A stretch of DNA of 64,000 bases from Leisingera sp. M658 (GTDB lineage: Bacteria; Pseudomonadota; Alphaproteobacteria; Rhodobacterales; Rhodobacteraceae): NCBI RefSeq assembly GCF_025144145.1, contig NZ_CP083546.1:3054501-3118500 (forward strand). The letters are read 5' to 3'. This document shows positions 6,720 through 16,071 of this stretch, one piece after another; within the stretch, counting starts at the first letter, position 1, and each line of letters starts with the position of its first letter. The notes under the pieces were generated by a model. It made no database searches. It saw only the letters and a list, made by a program, of their open reading frames with translations, and was not told the DNA's origin. A program made the position numbers and the translations under genes.

Positions 6720-9662
6720 TTATCCCAGCGCGCTATCGCAGCGGCCGCAAACACCGTCATGGACGTGATTGCCCACATCCGGCAGGATCTTCCAGCAACG
6801 CTGGCACTTGCCGCCGTCAGCTTTCTCAAACACCACCGAAACACCGTCGACCTCGGGCATACGGAATGCTTCGGCCGGGGCCGGATCATTGGTCAGCATG
6901 ATGTCCGAGGTAATGCAGATATCGGCAAAGTTCACCGATTTCAGCGCCTCCAGCGCCTCGCCGTCGCGCACATGCACCACCGGGGCGGCCTCAAGCGAGG
7001 CACCGATCACCTTGTCGGTGCGCTGTACTTCAAGCGCTGCCGTCACCACCCGGCGGGCCTGGCGGATCTTGGACCATTTCGCCGCCAGCGGCTCATTCAG
7101 CCAGTCAGCGGGGGTGTTGGGAATGTCCTGCAGATGGATTGAGCTGCCCTCGCCCGGGTATTTTTCCAGCCAGACCTCTTCCATAGTGAACACCAGGACC
7201 GGTGCCAGCCATGTGGTCAGCCGGTGGAACAGGATATCCAGCACCGTGCGCGCGGCGCGGGCATTCAGGGTGTCGCCATCGCAATAGAGCGCATCCTTGC
7301 GAACGTCGAAATAGAAGGCCGACAGATCCACCGTGGCAAAGTTGAACACCGCCGAGAACACGCCCTGGAAATCAAACGTCTGATAGCCGGTGCGCACCTT
7401 GTGGTCGAGTTCCGCCAGCCGGTGCAGCACCCACTGCTCCAGCTCCGGCATATCCGCCGGCTCCACGCGCTGTTCCTCGGTGAAATCACTCAAGCTGCCC
7501 AGCAGGAAGCGCATGGTGTTGCGCAGGCGGCGGTAGCTGTCGGCAGTGCCTTTCAGGATTTCCGGCCCGATCCGCTGGTCCGAAGTATAGTCGGTCTGGG
7601 CCACCCACAAGCGCAGGATATCGGCGCCGTACTGCTGCACGATCTTTTCCGGTACGATGGTGTTGCCCAGCGACTTGGACATCTTCATGCCCTTCTCGTC
7701 CAGCGTGAACCCGTGTGTCACCACGTTGCGGTAAGGTGCGCGCCCCTTGGTGCCGCAGGCCTGCAGCAGGGACGAGTGGAACCAGCCGCGGTGCTGGTCG
7801 GTGCCCTCCATATATACGTCGGCAATGCCGTCTTCGGTGCCGTCCTCGCGGTCGCGCAGCACAAAGGCGTGGGTCGAGCCACTATCGAACCATACATCCA
7901 GCACGTCAAACACCTGATCATAGGCGTCTGCATCAACGATGCCATCCAGCACCTTGGCCTTGAAGCCGTCCTGGTACCAGACATCCGCACCATGCGCGTC
8001 GAACTCTGCCACGATGCGCTTGTTCACCTCGTCATTGCGCAGCAGGAAGCCCGCGTCGGTCGGCAGCGCACCCTTTTTGGTGAAGCAGGTCAGCGGCACG
8101 CCCCAGGCGCGCTGGCGGCTCAGCACCCAGTCGGGGCGGCTTTCGATCATCGAATGCAGGCGGTTGCGCCCCGTTTGCGGGTACCATTTCACCAGCTCGT
8201 CGATCGAGCGCAGCGCACGTTCGCGGATGGTATCGCCCATCTGGTCCATGCCGTCGTCCATTTTGCGGTCAACGCTGGCAAACCACTGCGGCGTGTTGCG
8301 GTAGATGATCGGCGCCTTGGAGCGCCAGGAATGCGGGTAGCTGTGCTTGATCTTGCCGCGTGCCAGCAGACCGCCAACCTCGGTCAGCTTGTCGATCACT
8401 GCCTTGTTGGCATCGCCCTCGCCGCCCTTGCGGTTGAGGATGTATTTGCCACCAAAGAATGGCAGATCGGCGCGGAAGCCGCCGTCGTCCATCACGTTGT
8501 AGGTGATGACCTGCTCCAGCATGCCGAGGTCGCGGTAGAGCTCGAATTCCTCCATCCCGTGCGACGGCGCGCAATGGACAAAGCCGGTGCCTTCGGTATC
8601 GGTCACAAAATCAGCGGCGCGGAAGTCGCGGATATCGTCCCATTCGCCATTGCCGCCCTCTGCGCCGTGCAGCGGGTGGGTCAGGCCGATGCCCGCCAGG
8701 TCAGAGGCCGGAACGTTTGCCACACGGGTGTACTGATCCTCAGCCAGGCGCGCGCGTTTGAACACATCTGCCGCCAGATTGTCGGCCAGGATGTATTTCT
8801 CGCCCGCAGCAGCCCAGCACTCATCCGGAGTGCCGGTGACTTCATAGAGGCCATAGGCGATCTCTTCACCGTAGACCACGGCCTTATTCGATGGCATGGT
8901 CCAGGGCGTGGTGGTCCAGATCACGACATTGGCGCCGGCCAGTTTGTGATCAGCAGGCTCTGCCACCTTGAACTTCACCCAGATGGTGAAGCTTTCCTTG
9001 TCGTGGTACTCCACCTCGGCCTCGGCCAGGGCGGTTTTTTCGACCGGCGACCACATCACGGGTTTCGAGCCCTGATACAGCGTGCCGTTCATCAGGAATT
9101 TCATGAACTCATCCGCGATCACCGCTTCGGCGTGGTAGTTCATGGTCAGATACGGATCATCCCAGTTTCCGGTGATGCCCAGCCGCTTGAACTCCTCGCG
9201 CTGGATATCCACCCAAGCATCGGCAAAGGCGCGGCATTCCTGGCGGAATTCAACCACCGGCACCGCGTCCTTGTTCTTGCCCTTCTTGCGGTACTGCTCC
9301 TCGATCTTCCATTCAATCGGCAGGCCGTGGCAGTCCCAGCCCGGCACATAGCGCGCGTCAAACCCCATCATCTGATGCGAGCGCACGATCATGTCCTTGA
9401 TGGTTTTGTTCAGCGCGTGGCCGATGTGCAGATGGCCGTTGGCATAGGGCGGGCCGTCATGCAGGGTGAAGGGCTGGCGCTCGGCGTCACTGCCCTTGGC
9501 TGCGGCGGCCTTGTCACGCAAGCGGTCATAGACCCCGATCTGCGCCCAGCGCTCCAGCCATGAAGGCTCGCGCTTGGGCAGGCCTGCGCGCATCGGGAAA
9601 TCGGTTTTCGGCAGGTTCAGGGTGTCTTTGTAGTCAGGCGTCTGGGGCGTGTCGGCGCACAT
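6720..9662 (-). CDS. ileS: Isoleucyl-tRNA synthetase
   Basis: A 980-residue class I aminoacyl-tRNA synthetase charging tRNA-Ile with isoleucine. The ATP-binding HIGH motif (GHLHIGHALNK, about residue 70), the KMSKS loop (KGMKMSKSLGN) and the C-terminal zinc ribbon (CQRCWKILP with CGRCDSALG at the very end) are all visible, with the long editing insertion between them. Start ATG 9662 has AAAGGA about 9 bases upstream and gives the N terminus MCADTPQTPDYKDTLNLP. The gene stands alone with a hairpin terminator downstream. The large antisense open frames over it are shadows. Confidence 0.97.
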   Translation of the reverse strand: MCADTPQTPDYKDTLNLPKTDFPMRAGLPKREPSWLERWAQIGVYDRLRDKAAAAKGSDAERQPFTLHDGPPYANGHLHIGHALNKTIKDMIVRSHQMMGFDARYVPGWDCHGLPIEWKIEEQYRKKGKNKDAVPVVEFRQECRAFADAWVDIQREEFKRLGITGNWDDPYLTMNYHAEAVIADEFMKFLMNGTLYQGSKPVMWSPVEKTALAEAEVEYHDKESFTIWVKFKVAEPADHKLAGANVVIWTTTPWTMPSNKAVVYGEEIAYGLYEVTGTPDECWAAAGEKYILADNLAADVFKRARLAEDQYTRVANVPASDLAGIGLTHPLHGAEGGNGEWDDIRDFRAADFVTDTEGTGFVHCAPSHGMEEFELYRDLGMLEQVITYNVMDDGGFRADLPFFGGKYILNRKGGEGDANKAVIDKLTEVGGLLARGKIKHSYPHSWRSKAPIIYRNTPQWFASVDRKMDDGMDQMGDTIRERALRSIDELVKWYPQTGRNRLHSMIESRPDWVLSRQRAWGVPLTCFTKKGALPTDAGFLLRNDEVNKRIVAEFDAHGADVWYQDGFKAKVLDGIVDADAYDQVFDVLDVWFDSGSTHAFVLRDREDGTEDGIADVYMEGTDQHRGWFHSSLLQACGTKGRAPYRNVVTHGFTLDEKGMKMSKSLGNTIVPEKIVQQYGADILRLWVAQTDYTSDQRIGPEILKGTADSYRRLRNTMRFLLGSLSDFTEEQRVEPADMPELEQWVLHRLAELDHKVRTGYQTFDFQGVFSAVFNFATVDLSAFYFDVRKDALYCDGDTLNARAARTVLDILFHRLTTWLAPVLVFTMEEVWLEKYPGEGSSIHLQDIPNTPADWLNEPLAAKWSKIRQARRVVTAALEVQRTDKVIGASLEAAPVVHVRDGEALEALKSVNFADICITSDIMLTNDPAPAEAFRMPEVDGVSVVFEKADGGKCQRCWKILPDVGNHVHDGVCGRCDSALG

Positions 9663-9864
9663 CTGGGGCGTCCTTTGGATGATCAAGGCTGGAAATCGGG
9701 ATATTCGGTTCGGCGCGATGGCTCAAGCGCCTTTGCCCGGCGGCTCGATGCTTTCAGAGCGCCGGGGATATAATTCGAATAATGATGGCCGCGAATAGGG
9801 ACATGAACGCCTTATAGGATGGTCCCGCCGGTGGGTAAAGCGGCAGATACGGCACTGCTGACGG

Positions 9865-9896
9865 AAAACACCGCCTGCACGATTTGACAGGCGGTG
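9865..9896 (-). terminator. Rho-independent terminator of the RTX gene
   Basis: A perfect 9-bp stem CACCGCCTG/CAGGCGGTG (9869-9877 and 9888-9896) with a 10-base loop. On the minus strand it is followed by TTTT, about 90 bases after the RTX stop. In the gene-free stretch 9663-9985 this is the only structure I see apart from the ileS leader. Confidence 0.65.
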
Positions 9897-9985
9897 CTGG
9901 ATGTTCTTCAGACCCAGATCGTGGAAACCAGGCGGAAGATCATCACCCGGCTGTGCAGTGCGCATTACCCGAGCGGCAACTGGTG

Positions 9986-11674
9986 TTAGATAAAGATGAT
10001 GTCCCCGATGGCAACACTATCTCCATAAATGGTAAGTGATCTGCTCCCGCCGAAATCGAAAACGGTGCTGTCATCAGCCCCGGACATAGCCAGCGCAAGA
10101 AGGTCGTCTGCATTGTGGATGCCGGAAAAATCCGCAAGATCGAATGCTAGCTGATCCAGCCCTCTATCAAAATCCATGACAGTGTCATGACCGGCCGAGT
10201 ACACAAACTGATCGGCGCCTCCATCTCCAGTCAATTGGTCATTGCCCGCACCGCCTGTCAGTGTGTCGTCGTGGCTTCCGCCGAACAGCGTGTCATTCCC
10301 ATTACCTCCGAACAGCGCGTCAAAGCCCGAACCGCCCTGCAGCATGTCATTGCCGCCTTGGCCCTCTAGCAAATCTTGATCATGGCCGCCGTCCAGACTG
10401 TCATTCCCGGCACCGCCATGCAGCGTGTCGGATCCGCGGTTTCCTACGAGGATATCCTCGCGGATGTAGCCAGTTATGGCGTCGTTCCCACGGCTGCCTG
10501 TGACTGAAGCGCCCCCGCCGCTGGAAACAAAGAGCTGCGAATCCTCCGCGACAGCTCCCCTCATGAACGTCACGTCTGAAAAGTCGTGATTACCGCTCCC
10601 TTCGAGGAAAATTTCGTGCCCTCCGGAATCCACAAATTCAACGTCTGTCATAGAGAATCTCGAACCGAGGGTGATGTTATACAAGCCCTTTTCCAGCTTC
10701 AGCAAATCGGCATGGGAGCCGCCGTCAATGGTATCATTCGAAGGATTATCGTCACCAGACCTCAAAATGAAAGTATCCGTGTTACTGCCGCCGATCAGAA
10801 CGTCATCACCGCCGCCTCCCTCCAGCGTATCGGCACTCTCTTCACCTAACAGCGTGTCATTGCCATCGCCTCCGATCAGCAAGTCGGCATGGTTCCCGCC
10901 GTACAGCATATCATTCCCGTTCCCGCCAAACAGTGTGTCTTCGTTCGCACCGCCTACCAGCACATCATCGCCACCGTCACCCTCCAGTAAATCGTCACCC
11001 CGGCTCCCCACCAGACTGTCATCGCCTGAACCGCCGATAAGCGTGTCAGCCCCATAGTTGCCTTCGAGAGTATCGTTACCGTTGCCGCCAGTGATCGCGT
11101 CATTCCCGCCGCTGCCGGCAACTGTTGTGCTGAAATTGCCGCTGACTGTGAGCTGGGAATCATCCTCAACGGCGCTGTTCATAAACGTTACGTCCGAAAA
11201 GTCGTAATTGCCGCCGCTTTGCAGGAAAATCTCGTGCCCCCCGGAATCCACAAATTCAATGGATATCATAGAGAAATTCGTGCTGAGGGTGATGTCATAC
11301 AAGCCCCTTTCCAGCTTCAGCAAATCGGCATAGGAGCCGCCGTCGACTGTATCATTCAAATAAACGTCAGCTGAACTCAAAATGAGCGTATCTGTGCCAC
11401 CGCCGCCCATCAGCACGTCATCACCCTTGCCCCCTTCCAGTGTATCGGAACTCTCTTCACCGAAAAGCGAGTCATTGCCGTCACTGCCGACCAGAAAGTC
11501 GGCATGGTTCCCGCCGTACAGCGTGTCGTTCCCGTCTCCTCCAATCAGTGTGTCTTCATCCGCACCGCCTAGCAGCAGATCATCGCCTGCGAGACCAATC
11601 AGCGTATCATCGTCAGAAGTGCCGTTCAGGGTGTCTGCACCGCTGGTTCCTTGCAGAGAAATTCCAAGAGTCAT
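9986..11674 (-). CDS. RTX (hemolysin-type) calcium-binding repeat protein
   Basis: A 562-residue protein made almost entirely of Gly/Asp nonapeptide repeats of the GGxGxDxLx type (LIGGDGNDTLYGGNHAD, LFGGNGNDMLYGG, LHGGAGNDSLDGG), which bind calcium in a parallel beta-roll. There is no N-terminal signal peptide, and the C terminus (about residues 480-562, non-repetitive, DQFVYSAGHDTVMDFDRGLD then a hydrophobic end GDIIFI) fits the uncleaved type I secretion signal. Residues about 50-200 are repeated at about 255-405: the DNA shows a tandem duplication with a period of 615 bp (205 residues), each unit holding a non-RTX insert (FVDSGGHEIFL). No toxin or enzyme domain is present. The gene is visibly less GC-rich than its neighbours. 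A CtrA-type box is 58 bp upstream; no type I secretion genes are adjacent. Confidence 0.88.
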   Translation of the reverse strand: MTLGISLQGTSGADTLNGTSDDDTLIGLAGDDLLLGGADEDTLIGGDGNDTLYGGNHADFLVGSDGNDSLFGEESSDTLEGGKGDDVLMGGGGTDTLILSSADVYLNDTVDGGSYADLLKLERGLYDITLSTNFSMISIEFVDSGGHEIFLQSGGNYDFSDVTFMNSAVEDDSQLTVSGNFSTTVAGSGGNDAITGGNGNDTLEGNYGADTLIGGSGDDSLVGSRGDDLLEGDGGDDVLVGGANEDTLFGGNGNDMLYGGNHADLLIGGDGNDTLLGEESADTLEGGGGDDVLIGGSNTDTFILRSGDDNPSNDTIDGGSHADLLKLEKGLYNITLGSRFSMTDVEFVDSGGHEIFLEGSGNHDFSDVTFMRGAVAEDSQLFVSSGGGASVTGSRGNDAITGYIREDILVGNRGSDTLHGGAGNDSLDGGHDQDLLEGQGGNDMLQGGSGFDALFGGNGNDTLFGGSHDDTLTGGAGNDQLTGDGGADQFVYSAGHDTVMDFDRGLDQLAFDLADFSGIHNADDLLALAMSGADDSTVFDFGGSRSLTIYGDSVAIGDIIFI

Positions 11675-11731
11675 AGTTCAACCTTAATTAGTACTGCCAC
11701 GCCTTATCTCAATTAAAAGGCTAACAAGTCG

Positions 11732-11746
11732 TTAAGCCTTCATTAA
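11732..11746. promoter_or_regulatory. CtrA-type box between divergent RTX and globin genes
   Basis: TTAA-GCCTTCA-TTAA, a perfect TTAA-N7-TTAA site, 58 bp from the RTX start (minus) and 65 bp from the globin start (plus). Additional TTAA half sites lie at 11684 and 11713. It could serve either gene. Confidence 0.65.
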
Positions 11747-11810
11747 CGGCCAGGAATTTGCAGCCAGTTGCATAATCCGGTATCAGCGCGGCCAGTCAAA
11801 GGAGCCCGAA

Positions 11811-12233
11811 ATGACCGACGCAGATACCGCAAACCCGCTGGCGCGGTTTGACATCACCGCTAAGGAAATCTCGCGCGTGGTGGCCGTCTTCTACACCCGC
11901 GTGCGGACCCATGAGGTGCTGGGGCCGGTCTTTGCCGCGCATGTCGCCGATTGGGTGGAGCATGAGGAAAAGATTGCGGGCTTCTGGCGCAATGCGATTC
12001 TGCGGGAGCGGAGCTACAGCGGCAACCCGATGCGGGTGCATGTCTCACGGCCAGATGTGAAAGCAGAACATTTCCCGCTGTGGCTGGGCCTGTTTCACGA
12101 GGTGCTGCGGGCCGAACTGCCGGAGCGCACTGCGCTGCAATGGGGGGCCCTGGCCGACCGGATCGGCGAAGGGTTCCGCACCGGCATCGTGGCGATGCGC
12201 CAGCCCGCAGATCAGCCGCCGAAACTGTTCTGA
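11811..12233 (+). CDS. Group III truncated hemoglobin
   Basis: A 140-residue globin. The pattern VVAVFYTRVRTHEVLGPVF (helix B region), WVEHEEKIAGFWRNAIL and the proximal-histidine segment EHFPLWLGLFHE are those of class III truncated hemoglobins, cytoplasmic haem proteins linked in other bacteria to oxygen or nitric-oxide handling and low-oxygen growth. AAAGGAG sits 7 bases before the ATG. The gene is monocistronic, divergent from the RTX gene, and shares the intergenic CtrA-type box. Confidence 0.85.
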   Translation: MTDADTANPLARFDITAKEISRVVAVFYTRVRTHEVLGPVFAAHVADWVEHEEKIAGFWRNAILRERSYSGNPMRVHVSRPDVKAEHFPLWLGLFHEVLRAELPERTALQWGALADRIGEGFRTGIVAMRQPADQPPKLF

Positions 12234-12250
12234 GCACCGCCAGCGGGGCG

Positions 12251-12331
12251 CTCCCGTGCCTGCCGGTGTTCTGGCCTTGCCAGAACACCTTTGCGGCCTT
12301 GGGCATGGCTCATGCTGCGCATGAGCCTGGA
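12251..12331. repeat. Multi-hairpin intergenic repeat, family 1, diverged copy C
   Basis: Begins CTCCCG (12251), then an 11-bp perfect hairpin (GGTGTTCTGGC, 12265-12275, with 12279-12289), the linker TTTGCGGCCTTGGGC, and a second hairpin GGCTCATGC/GCATGAGCC (12307-12315, 12319-12327). The linker and the hairpin positions match copies at 53347-53485 and 62164-62299, though the stem sequences differ. The third hairpin and the closing GCGGGAG of the other copies are missing. It lies between the convergent globin and ycjF genes. Confidence 0.6.
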
Positions 12332-12337
12332 AGCGCG

Positions 12338-13327
12338 TTACTTATCCTTGGAAAACAGACCGGTCAGCGCCCGCTGTATCACCCTGCGCGTCCCAGGCCT
12401 GTGCTGCGGTGAAAACGGCATCGGGCGGCAGACCTCCATTGCAGCTATGCCGACCCGCGCTGACAACGCGCCATTGACCAGCCCCTCGCCGAAGCGGCGG
12501 GAGAGCTTCGACAGCACCGATCCGCCCAGCACCGGCTCCAAGAGGTCATCACCCGCCGCCACCGCGCCGGTGGCAGCCAGATGCGCCAGCACCGCGCGGG
12601 TCAGCCGCCAGGAGCTGAAGAAGCCGGGCCGGCCGCCATAAATCCCTGCCACCCGGCGGATCATCCGCAGGGAGGAGACCAGCGCCGTCAGAATATCCGC
12701 CAGTGCTATCGGCACCAGCGCCGTCACCGCGGCAACCTGCCGGGCGGCGGCCTCGACCTCGCGCAGGGCCAGCGCGTCCAGCGGCACCAGCAGCTCTTCC
12801 TCGGCCAGTATCAGCAGGGCATCGGCGTCCATGACTTCTGCCTTGCGCTCAGCCAGCCGCGCCTGATGCCAGGTAAGATCCTGGCGGGTCTTGTAGAAGC
12901 TTTCCAGCCGGGCCGTGAAGGCACGGGCCGCGGCCAGGTCTGCGGCCTTCTCTGCCTGATGGCGCAAGGCATCGACGCGCCGCAGCCGGGACAGCGCCGC
13001 CAGTTCCTGCAGGGCCATCGCGAGGGCCAGCAGCAGCAGCAGTGCCAGCCCGGCACTTACGGCCCAGCCCAGCAGCGGAATCCGTGCAATCAGCCCGGCC
13101 GCAAAATCCCAGGCCGAGACCGAGGCGATGGCGCCAATGACCGCAACCAGCAGCGCCCAGAACCAGCGGGCCAGCCGCGACGGGCGGCGGGCGGCAATCC
13201 GGGCCGCCTGCTCCATCGCTGACGGCTGGGGTGCGGCGGGTTGCGGCTCGGGCACTGGCGGCGCCTCAGTTACGGAAGGTGCATCCGTCTCGTCCTCAAG
13301 GTCGAACAGAACCGGCTTCTTGCTCAT
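12338..13327 (-). CDS. ycjF: YcjF-type (TIGR01620) inner-membrane protein
   Basis: A 329-residue membrane protein. An acidic/proline-rich N terminus (residues 1-45) is followed by two membrane helices (about residues 55-75 and 85-110, WFWALLVAVIGAIASVSAW and LLGWAVSAGLALLLLLALA) and a long helical C-terminal domain. It is the usual partner of YcjX and is found beside it here. Its ATG overlaps the stop of the GNAT gene (ATGA at 13324-13327), so translation is coupled. The family is associated with envelope stress in E. coli; the mechanism is not established. The frame is open 9 codons further, but the overlap start gives the typical MSKKPVLFDLED beginning. Confidence 0.85.
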   Translation of the reverse strand: MSKKPVLFDLEDETDAPSVTEAPPVPEPQPAAPQPSAMEQAARIAARRPSRLARWFWALLVAVIGAIASVSAWDFAAGLIARIPLLGWAVSAGLALLLLLALAMALQELAALSRLRRVDALRHQAEKAADLAAARAFTARLESFYKTRQDLTWHQARLAERKAEVMDADALLILAEEELLVPLDALALREVEAAARQVAAVTALVPIALADILTALVSSLRMIRRVAGIYGGRPGFFSSWRLTRAVLAHLAATGAVAAGDDLLEPVLGGSVLSKLSRRFGEGLVNGALSARVGIAAMEVCRPMPFSPQHRPGTRRVIQRALTGLFSKDK

Positions 13328-13779
13328 GCCGCCGCCTCCAGGTGGCTGCGCCATTCATAAGCGATGTCGGGCAAGCCTTCCTCGTTGTCTGTGCCGTCAC
13401 CGCGGCCTGTCTCGGCAAAGCCCTCGCGCCGGTAGAACCGCTGCGCCATTTCATTGGCTGCGAAGGTCCGCAGTGTCAGCCGCGGCATGGCGGCCTTGGC
13501 TGCGTCCAGCAGCGCTTTGCCCGCCCCCTGCCCGCAGGCGCCGGGCGCCAGGTAAAGCGCGCAGACCTCCGCGCCGTCACGGGCCAGAAAGCCCTGCACG
13601 CGGCCCCCCCGCACAGCCACTGTGACCCAGCCGCGGTCAATCATGACGCCGCAGAAGGCGATCGCCTCGGCCCAGGTATAGAGTTCAGGCATCCATTCCG
13701 TACCCTGCTGGAAGCGGTAGAGGATCGCGCCGGCGGTTCCGGCGTCCAGAGGGTTTGCGGGCCGCAAAGAGAGTGTCAC
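13324..13779 (-). CDS. GNAT-family N-acetyltransferase
   Basis: A 151-residue acetyltransferase. The acetyl-CoA-binding segment is seen as LYLAPGACGQGAGKALLDAA (Q/R-x-x-G-x-G/A), followed by the FAANEMAQRFYRREGFAETGR motif common to GNAT enzymes. The start is GTG at 13779, overlapping the ycjX stop (GTGA); its own stop overlaps the ycjF start. The gene therefore sits between ycjX and ycjF in one translationally coupled operon, which is not the E. coli arrangement. Substrate unknown. Confidence 0.85.
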   Translation of the reverse strand: MTLSLRPANPLDAGTAGAILYRFQQGTEWMPELYTWAEAIAFCGVMIDRGWVTVAVRGGRVQGFLARDGAEVCALYLAPGACGQGAGKALLDAAKAAMPRLTLRTFAANEMAQRFYRREGFAETGRGDGTDNEEGLPDIAYEWRSHLEAAA

Positions 13780-15161
13780 AGGGCGTCTCCGATCAGAAAT
13801 TCAGCGGCGCGGTCAAGCCGGATATGCGGCGGGCCGCTGCCGTGCTTCAGGGTAAGCGGTGCGGGCGCAAAACCCATCGCCTGATAGTCGCCTTCCAGCC
13901 ATTTTTCAGCCCCTTGCCGCGCCGGGGTGAGCAGCTGCGCAGGATCTTCGGGCAATGCTCCGGGATAGAACGCCGCCTGCTTGCCGCTCTTCAGCAAGGT
14001 TCCGCGGACGCAGGGCAGATCAGTTCCGTTGTGGGCGCGCATCTCTTCGGTTGTGGTGCGCAAGGAAGCCAGCGCCAGTGCCGCGGTTGCGGCGCCGGCA
14101 AAGCGGGCGCGGTCCTGCGCTTCGCGGGTCAGCGCCTCGATGATGGCGGTCATTTGCGGGTGCTGGGCGTGGTGCAGGTGATCGGCTTTGGTGGCGGCAA
14201 AAAGGATCTTCTCCACCCGCTTGCCACCCAGAAGCCGGGTCAGGAAATGATTGCGGCCCGGTTTGAACGTGCTGAGGATATCCGCCATCGCAAGGCGCAG
14301 ATCCTCTACCGCCTGCGGGCCGGAATGGATCGCCGACAGCGCATCCACCAGCACCACCTGCCGGTCGATGCGGGCAAAGTGGTCGCGGAAGAAGGGTTTG
14401 ACGACCTTGGATTTATAGGCCTCGTACCGCCGTTCCATCTCGCGCCACAGGCTGCCGCGCGGCGGGCTGGCCTCAGGCGGCAGCGGCGCAAATGTCAGCA
14501 CCGGCGAGCCCTCAAGGTCGCCAGGCAGCAGGAAGCGGCCCGGGGTGCAGTCATAGAATCCGGCGGCGCGGGCGGCGGCCAGATATTTCGTGAAGGCGGC
14601 GGCCAGCGCCTGGGCTTGCGGTTCGTCATGTGTTCCCGCAGGGAAAGCCTTGGATTTCTCCGCCAGAAACCCCTGTGCCTGCGGGCGGCAGGCAATGCGG
14701 GAAAGGACATCGGCAGACCATTCGCCGTAGGATTTATCCAGCAGCGCCAGATCCAACAGCCATTCGCCCGGGTAGTCGACAATGTCCAAATGCAGCGTGC
14801 GCGGCCCCTGCAGCCCCGACAGCAGGCCGGCGGGCCGCACCTTCAGACTGAGACGAAGTTCAGACACCGCCCTTGTGCTGTCCGGCCAATGGGGTGACGG
14901 CCCGGTCAGGGCTGCCAGGTGGTTTTCATAGTCAAACCGCGGCACGGTGTCGTCAGGCTGGGGCTGCAGAAATGCAGCCTCAATCCGCCCCTCACGCGCG
15001 GCACCCAGTTGCAGCATCCGGCCCCGGTCCATCAGGTTGGCGACCAGCGAGGTGATGAACACGGTCTTGCCGGAGCGTGCCAGTCCCGTCACGCCCAGCC
15101 GCAAGGGCCGGTCGAACAGCGCCGCAGAAACACCGCTGGCGGCACGTTCCACACTGCTCAT
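13776..15161 (-). CDS. ycjX: YcjX-family P-loop GTPase-like protein
   Basis: A 461-residue ATP/GTP-binding protein of the YcjX (DUF463) family. The Walker A motif GLARSGKT is near residue 35, followed by [25 protein letters not shown] (Walker B-like with a DYPG switch) and FAATKADH (NKxD-like) are further downstream, as expected of a GTPase-like fold. First gene of the ycjX-GNAT-ycjF operon. The ATG at 15161 is chosen; a TTG at 15191 in the same frame would add ten residues. It is divergent from truA. Confidence 0.88.
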   Translation of the reverse strand: MSSVERAASGVSAALFDRPLRLGVTGLARSGKTVFITSLVANLMDRGRMLQLGAAREGRIEAAFLQPQPDDTVPRFDYENHLAALTGPSPHWPDSTRAVSELRLSLKVRPAGLLSGLQGPRTLHLDIVDYPGEWLLDLALLDKSYGEWSADVLSRIACRPQAQGFLAEKSKAFPAGTHDEPQAQALAAAFTKYLAAARAAGFYDCTPGRFLLPGDLEGSPVLTFAPLPPEASPPRGSLWREMERRYEAYKSKVVKPFFRDHFARIDRQVVLVDALSAIHSGPQAVEDLRLAMADILSTFKPGRNHFLTRLLGGKRVEKILFAATKADHLHHAQHPQMTAIIEALTREAQDRARFAGAATAALALASLRTTTEEMRAHNGTDLPCVRGTLLKSGKQAAFYPGALPEDPAQLLTPARQGAEKWLEGDYQAMGFAPAPLTLKHGSGPPHIRLDRAAEFLIGDAL

Positions 15162-15303
15162 CACCCCATCAGCGAGGGAGGTTATCACCAAGGCCCTGAT
15201 CCTGCTCTGTTCTTGCTGCTGTCAAGATAGGCAGCATGTTGCTGAGATACCAGAGCGCACACGGGGCTTGCCCCGGCCCGGCCCTGTTGCTAGGTGCCCG
15301 TCC

Positions 15304-16071
15304 ATGCCGCGTTTTGCTTTGAAAGTCGAATATCACGGGAAGCCTTTTGCCGGCTGGCAAAGGCAGAAGGACCAGCCCTCGGTGCAGGGCGCGATCGAGG
15401 CTGCGCTGGCACGGCTGGAGCCGGGGGAGCATACGATTGCTGCCGCCGGGCGCACCGACACCGGCGTGCATGGGCTGGGACAGGTGGCCCATTGCGACTT
15501 GGCCAAGGACTGGGATCCGTTCCGCCTGTCGGAGGCGCTGAATTACCATCTGAAGCCAGACCCGGTGGCGATTGTGGACTGCGCCCGGGTGGACGGCGAC
15601 TGGCACGCGCGGTTCTCGGCCGTTGAACGGCAATATCTGTTCCGCATCCTGATCCGCCGCGCGCCGGCCACCCATGAGGCGGGCCAGGTCTGGCAGCTGA
15701 GCCATGATCTGGACGCAGGCGCCATGCAGGAAGCCGCCAGCCATCTGATCGGCAACCATGATTTCACCACCTTCCGGTCGTCAATCTGCCAGGCGGCAAG
15801 CCCGGTAAAGACGCTGGATGAGCTGACGGTGGAACGCGTACAGGGGTTCTCGGGGCCGGAGATCCATTTCCACGTCCGCGCCCGCAGCTTTCTGCACAAT
15901 CAGGTCCGCAGCTTTGTCGGCACGCTGGAACGGGTCGGCGCAGGGGCTTGGAAACCTACGGATGTGAAGGCCGCGCTGGAGGCCTGTGACCGCGCCGCCT
16001 GCGGTCCGGTTTGCCCGGGACACGGGCTCTATCTGGCGCGGGTGGGATACCCGGAAGACCCCTTTGGCTGA
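15304..16071 (+). CDS. truA: tRNA pseudouridine synthase A
   Basis: A 255-residue enzyme converting uridines 38-40 of the tRNA anticodon arm to pseudouridine. The catalytic Asp lies in [15 protein letters not shown] (about residue 52), with the family motifs [12 protein letters not shown] at the N terminus and [13 protein letters not shown] near the C terminus. The open frame extends far upstream over the ycjX 5' end, but ATG 15304 ([14 protein letters not shown]) gives the normal N terminus and length. Confidence 0.95.
   Translation: MPRFALKVEYHGKPFAGWQRQKDQPSVQGAIEAALARLEPGEHTIAAAGRTDTGVHGLGQVAHCDLAKDWDPFRLSEALNYHLKPDPVAIVDCARVDGDWHARFSAVERQYLFRILIRRAPATHEAGQVWQLSHDLDAGAMQEAASHLIGNHDFTTFRSSICQAASPVKTLDELTVERVQGFSGPEIHFHVRARSFLHNQVRSFVGTLERVGAGAWKPTDVKAALEACDRAACGPVCPGHGLYLARVGYPEDPFG

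Noticed and set aside
7224-9563. 779-codon open frame antisense to ileS
   Set aside because: Exactly overlaps ileS in a complementary frame; such long shadows are common in high-GC genes and the product has no motif.
9723-9965. 80-codon minus-strand frame upstream of ileS
   Set aside because: It runs through the RTX terminator hairpin and has no ribosome-binding site or motif.
9986-11674. Short-period DNA repeats that look like a CRISPR array or minisatellite
   Set aside because: The periodicity comes from RTX nonapeptide codons within one open frame; there are no constant repeats with unique spacers and no cas genes.
13755-14897. 380-codon plus-strand frame over ycjX
   Set aside because: Shadow of ycjX, which has a complete P-loop; the plus-strand product lacks motifs.
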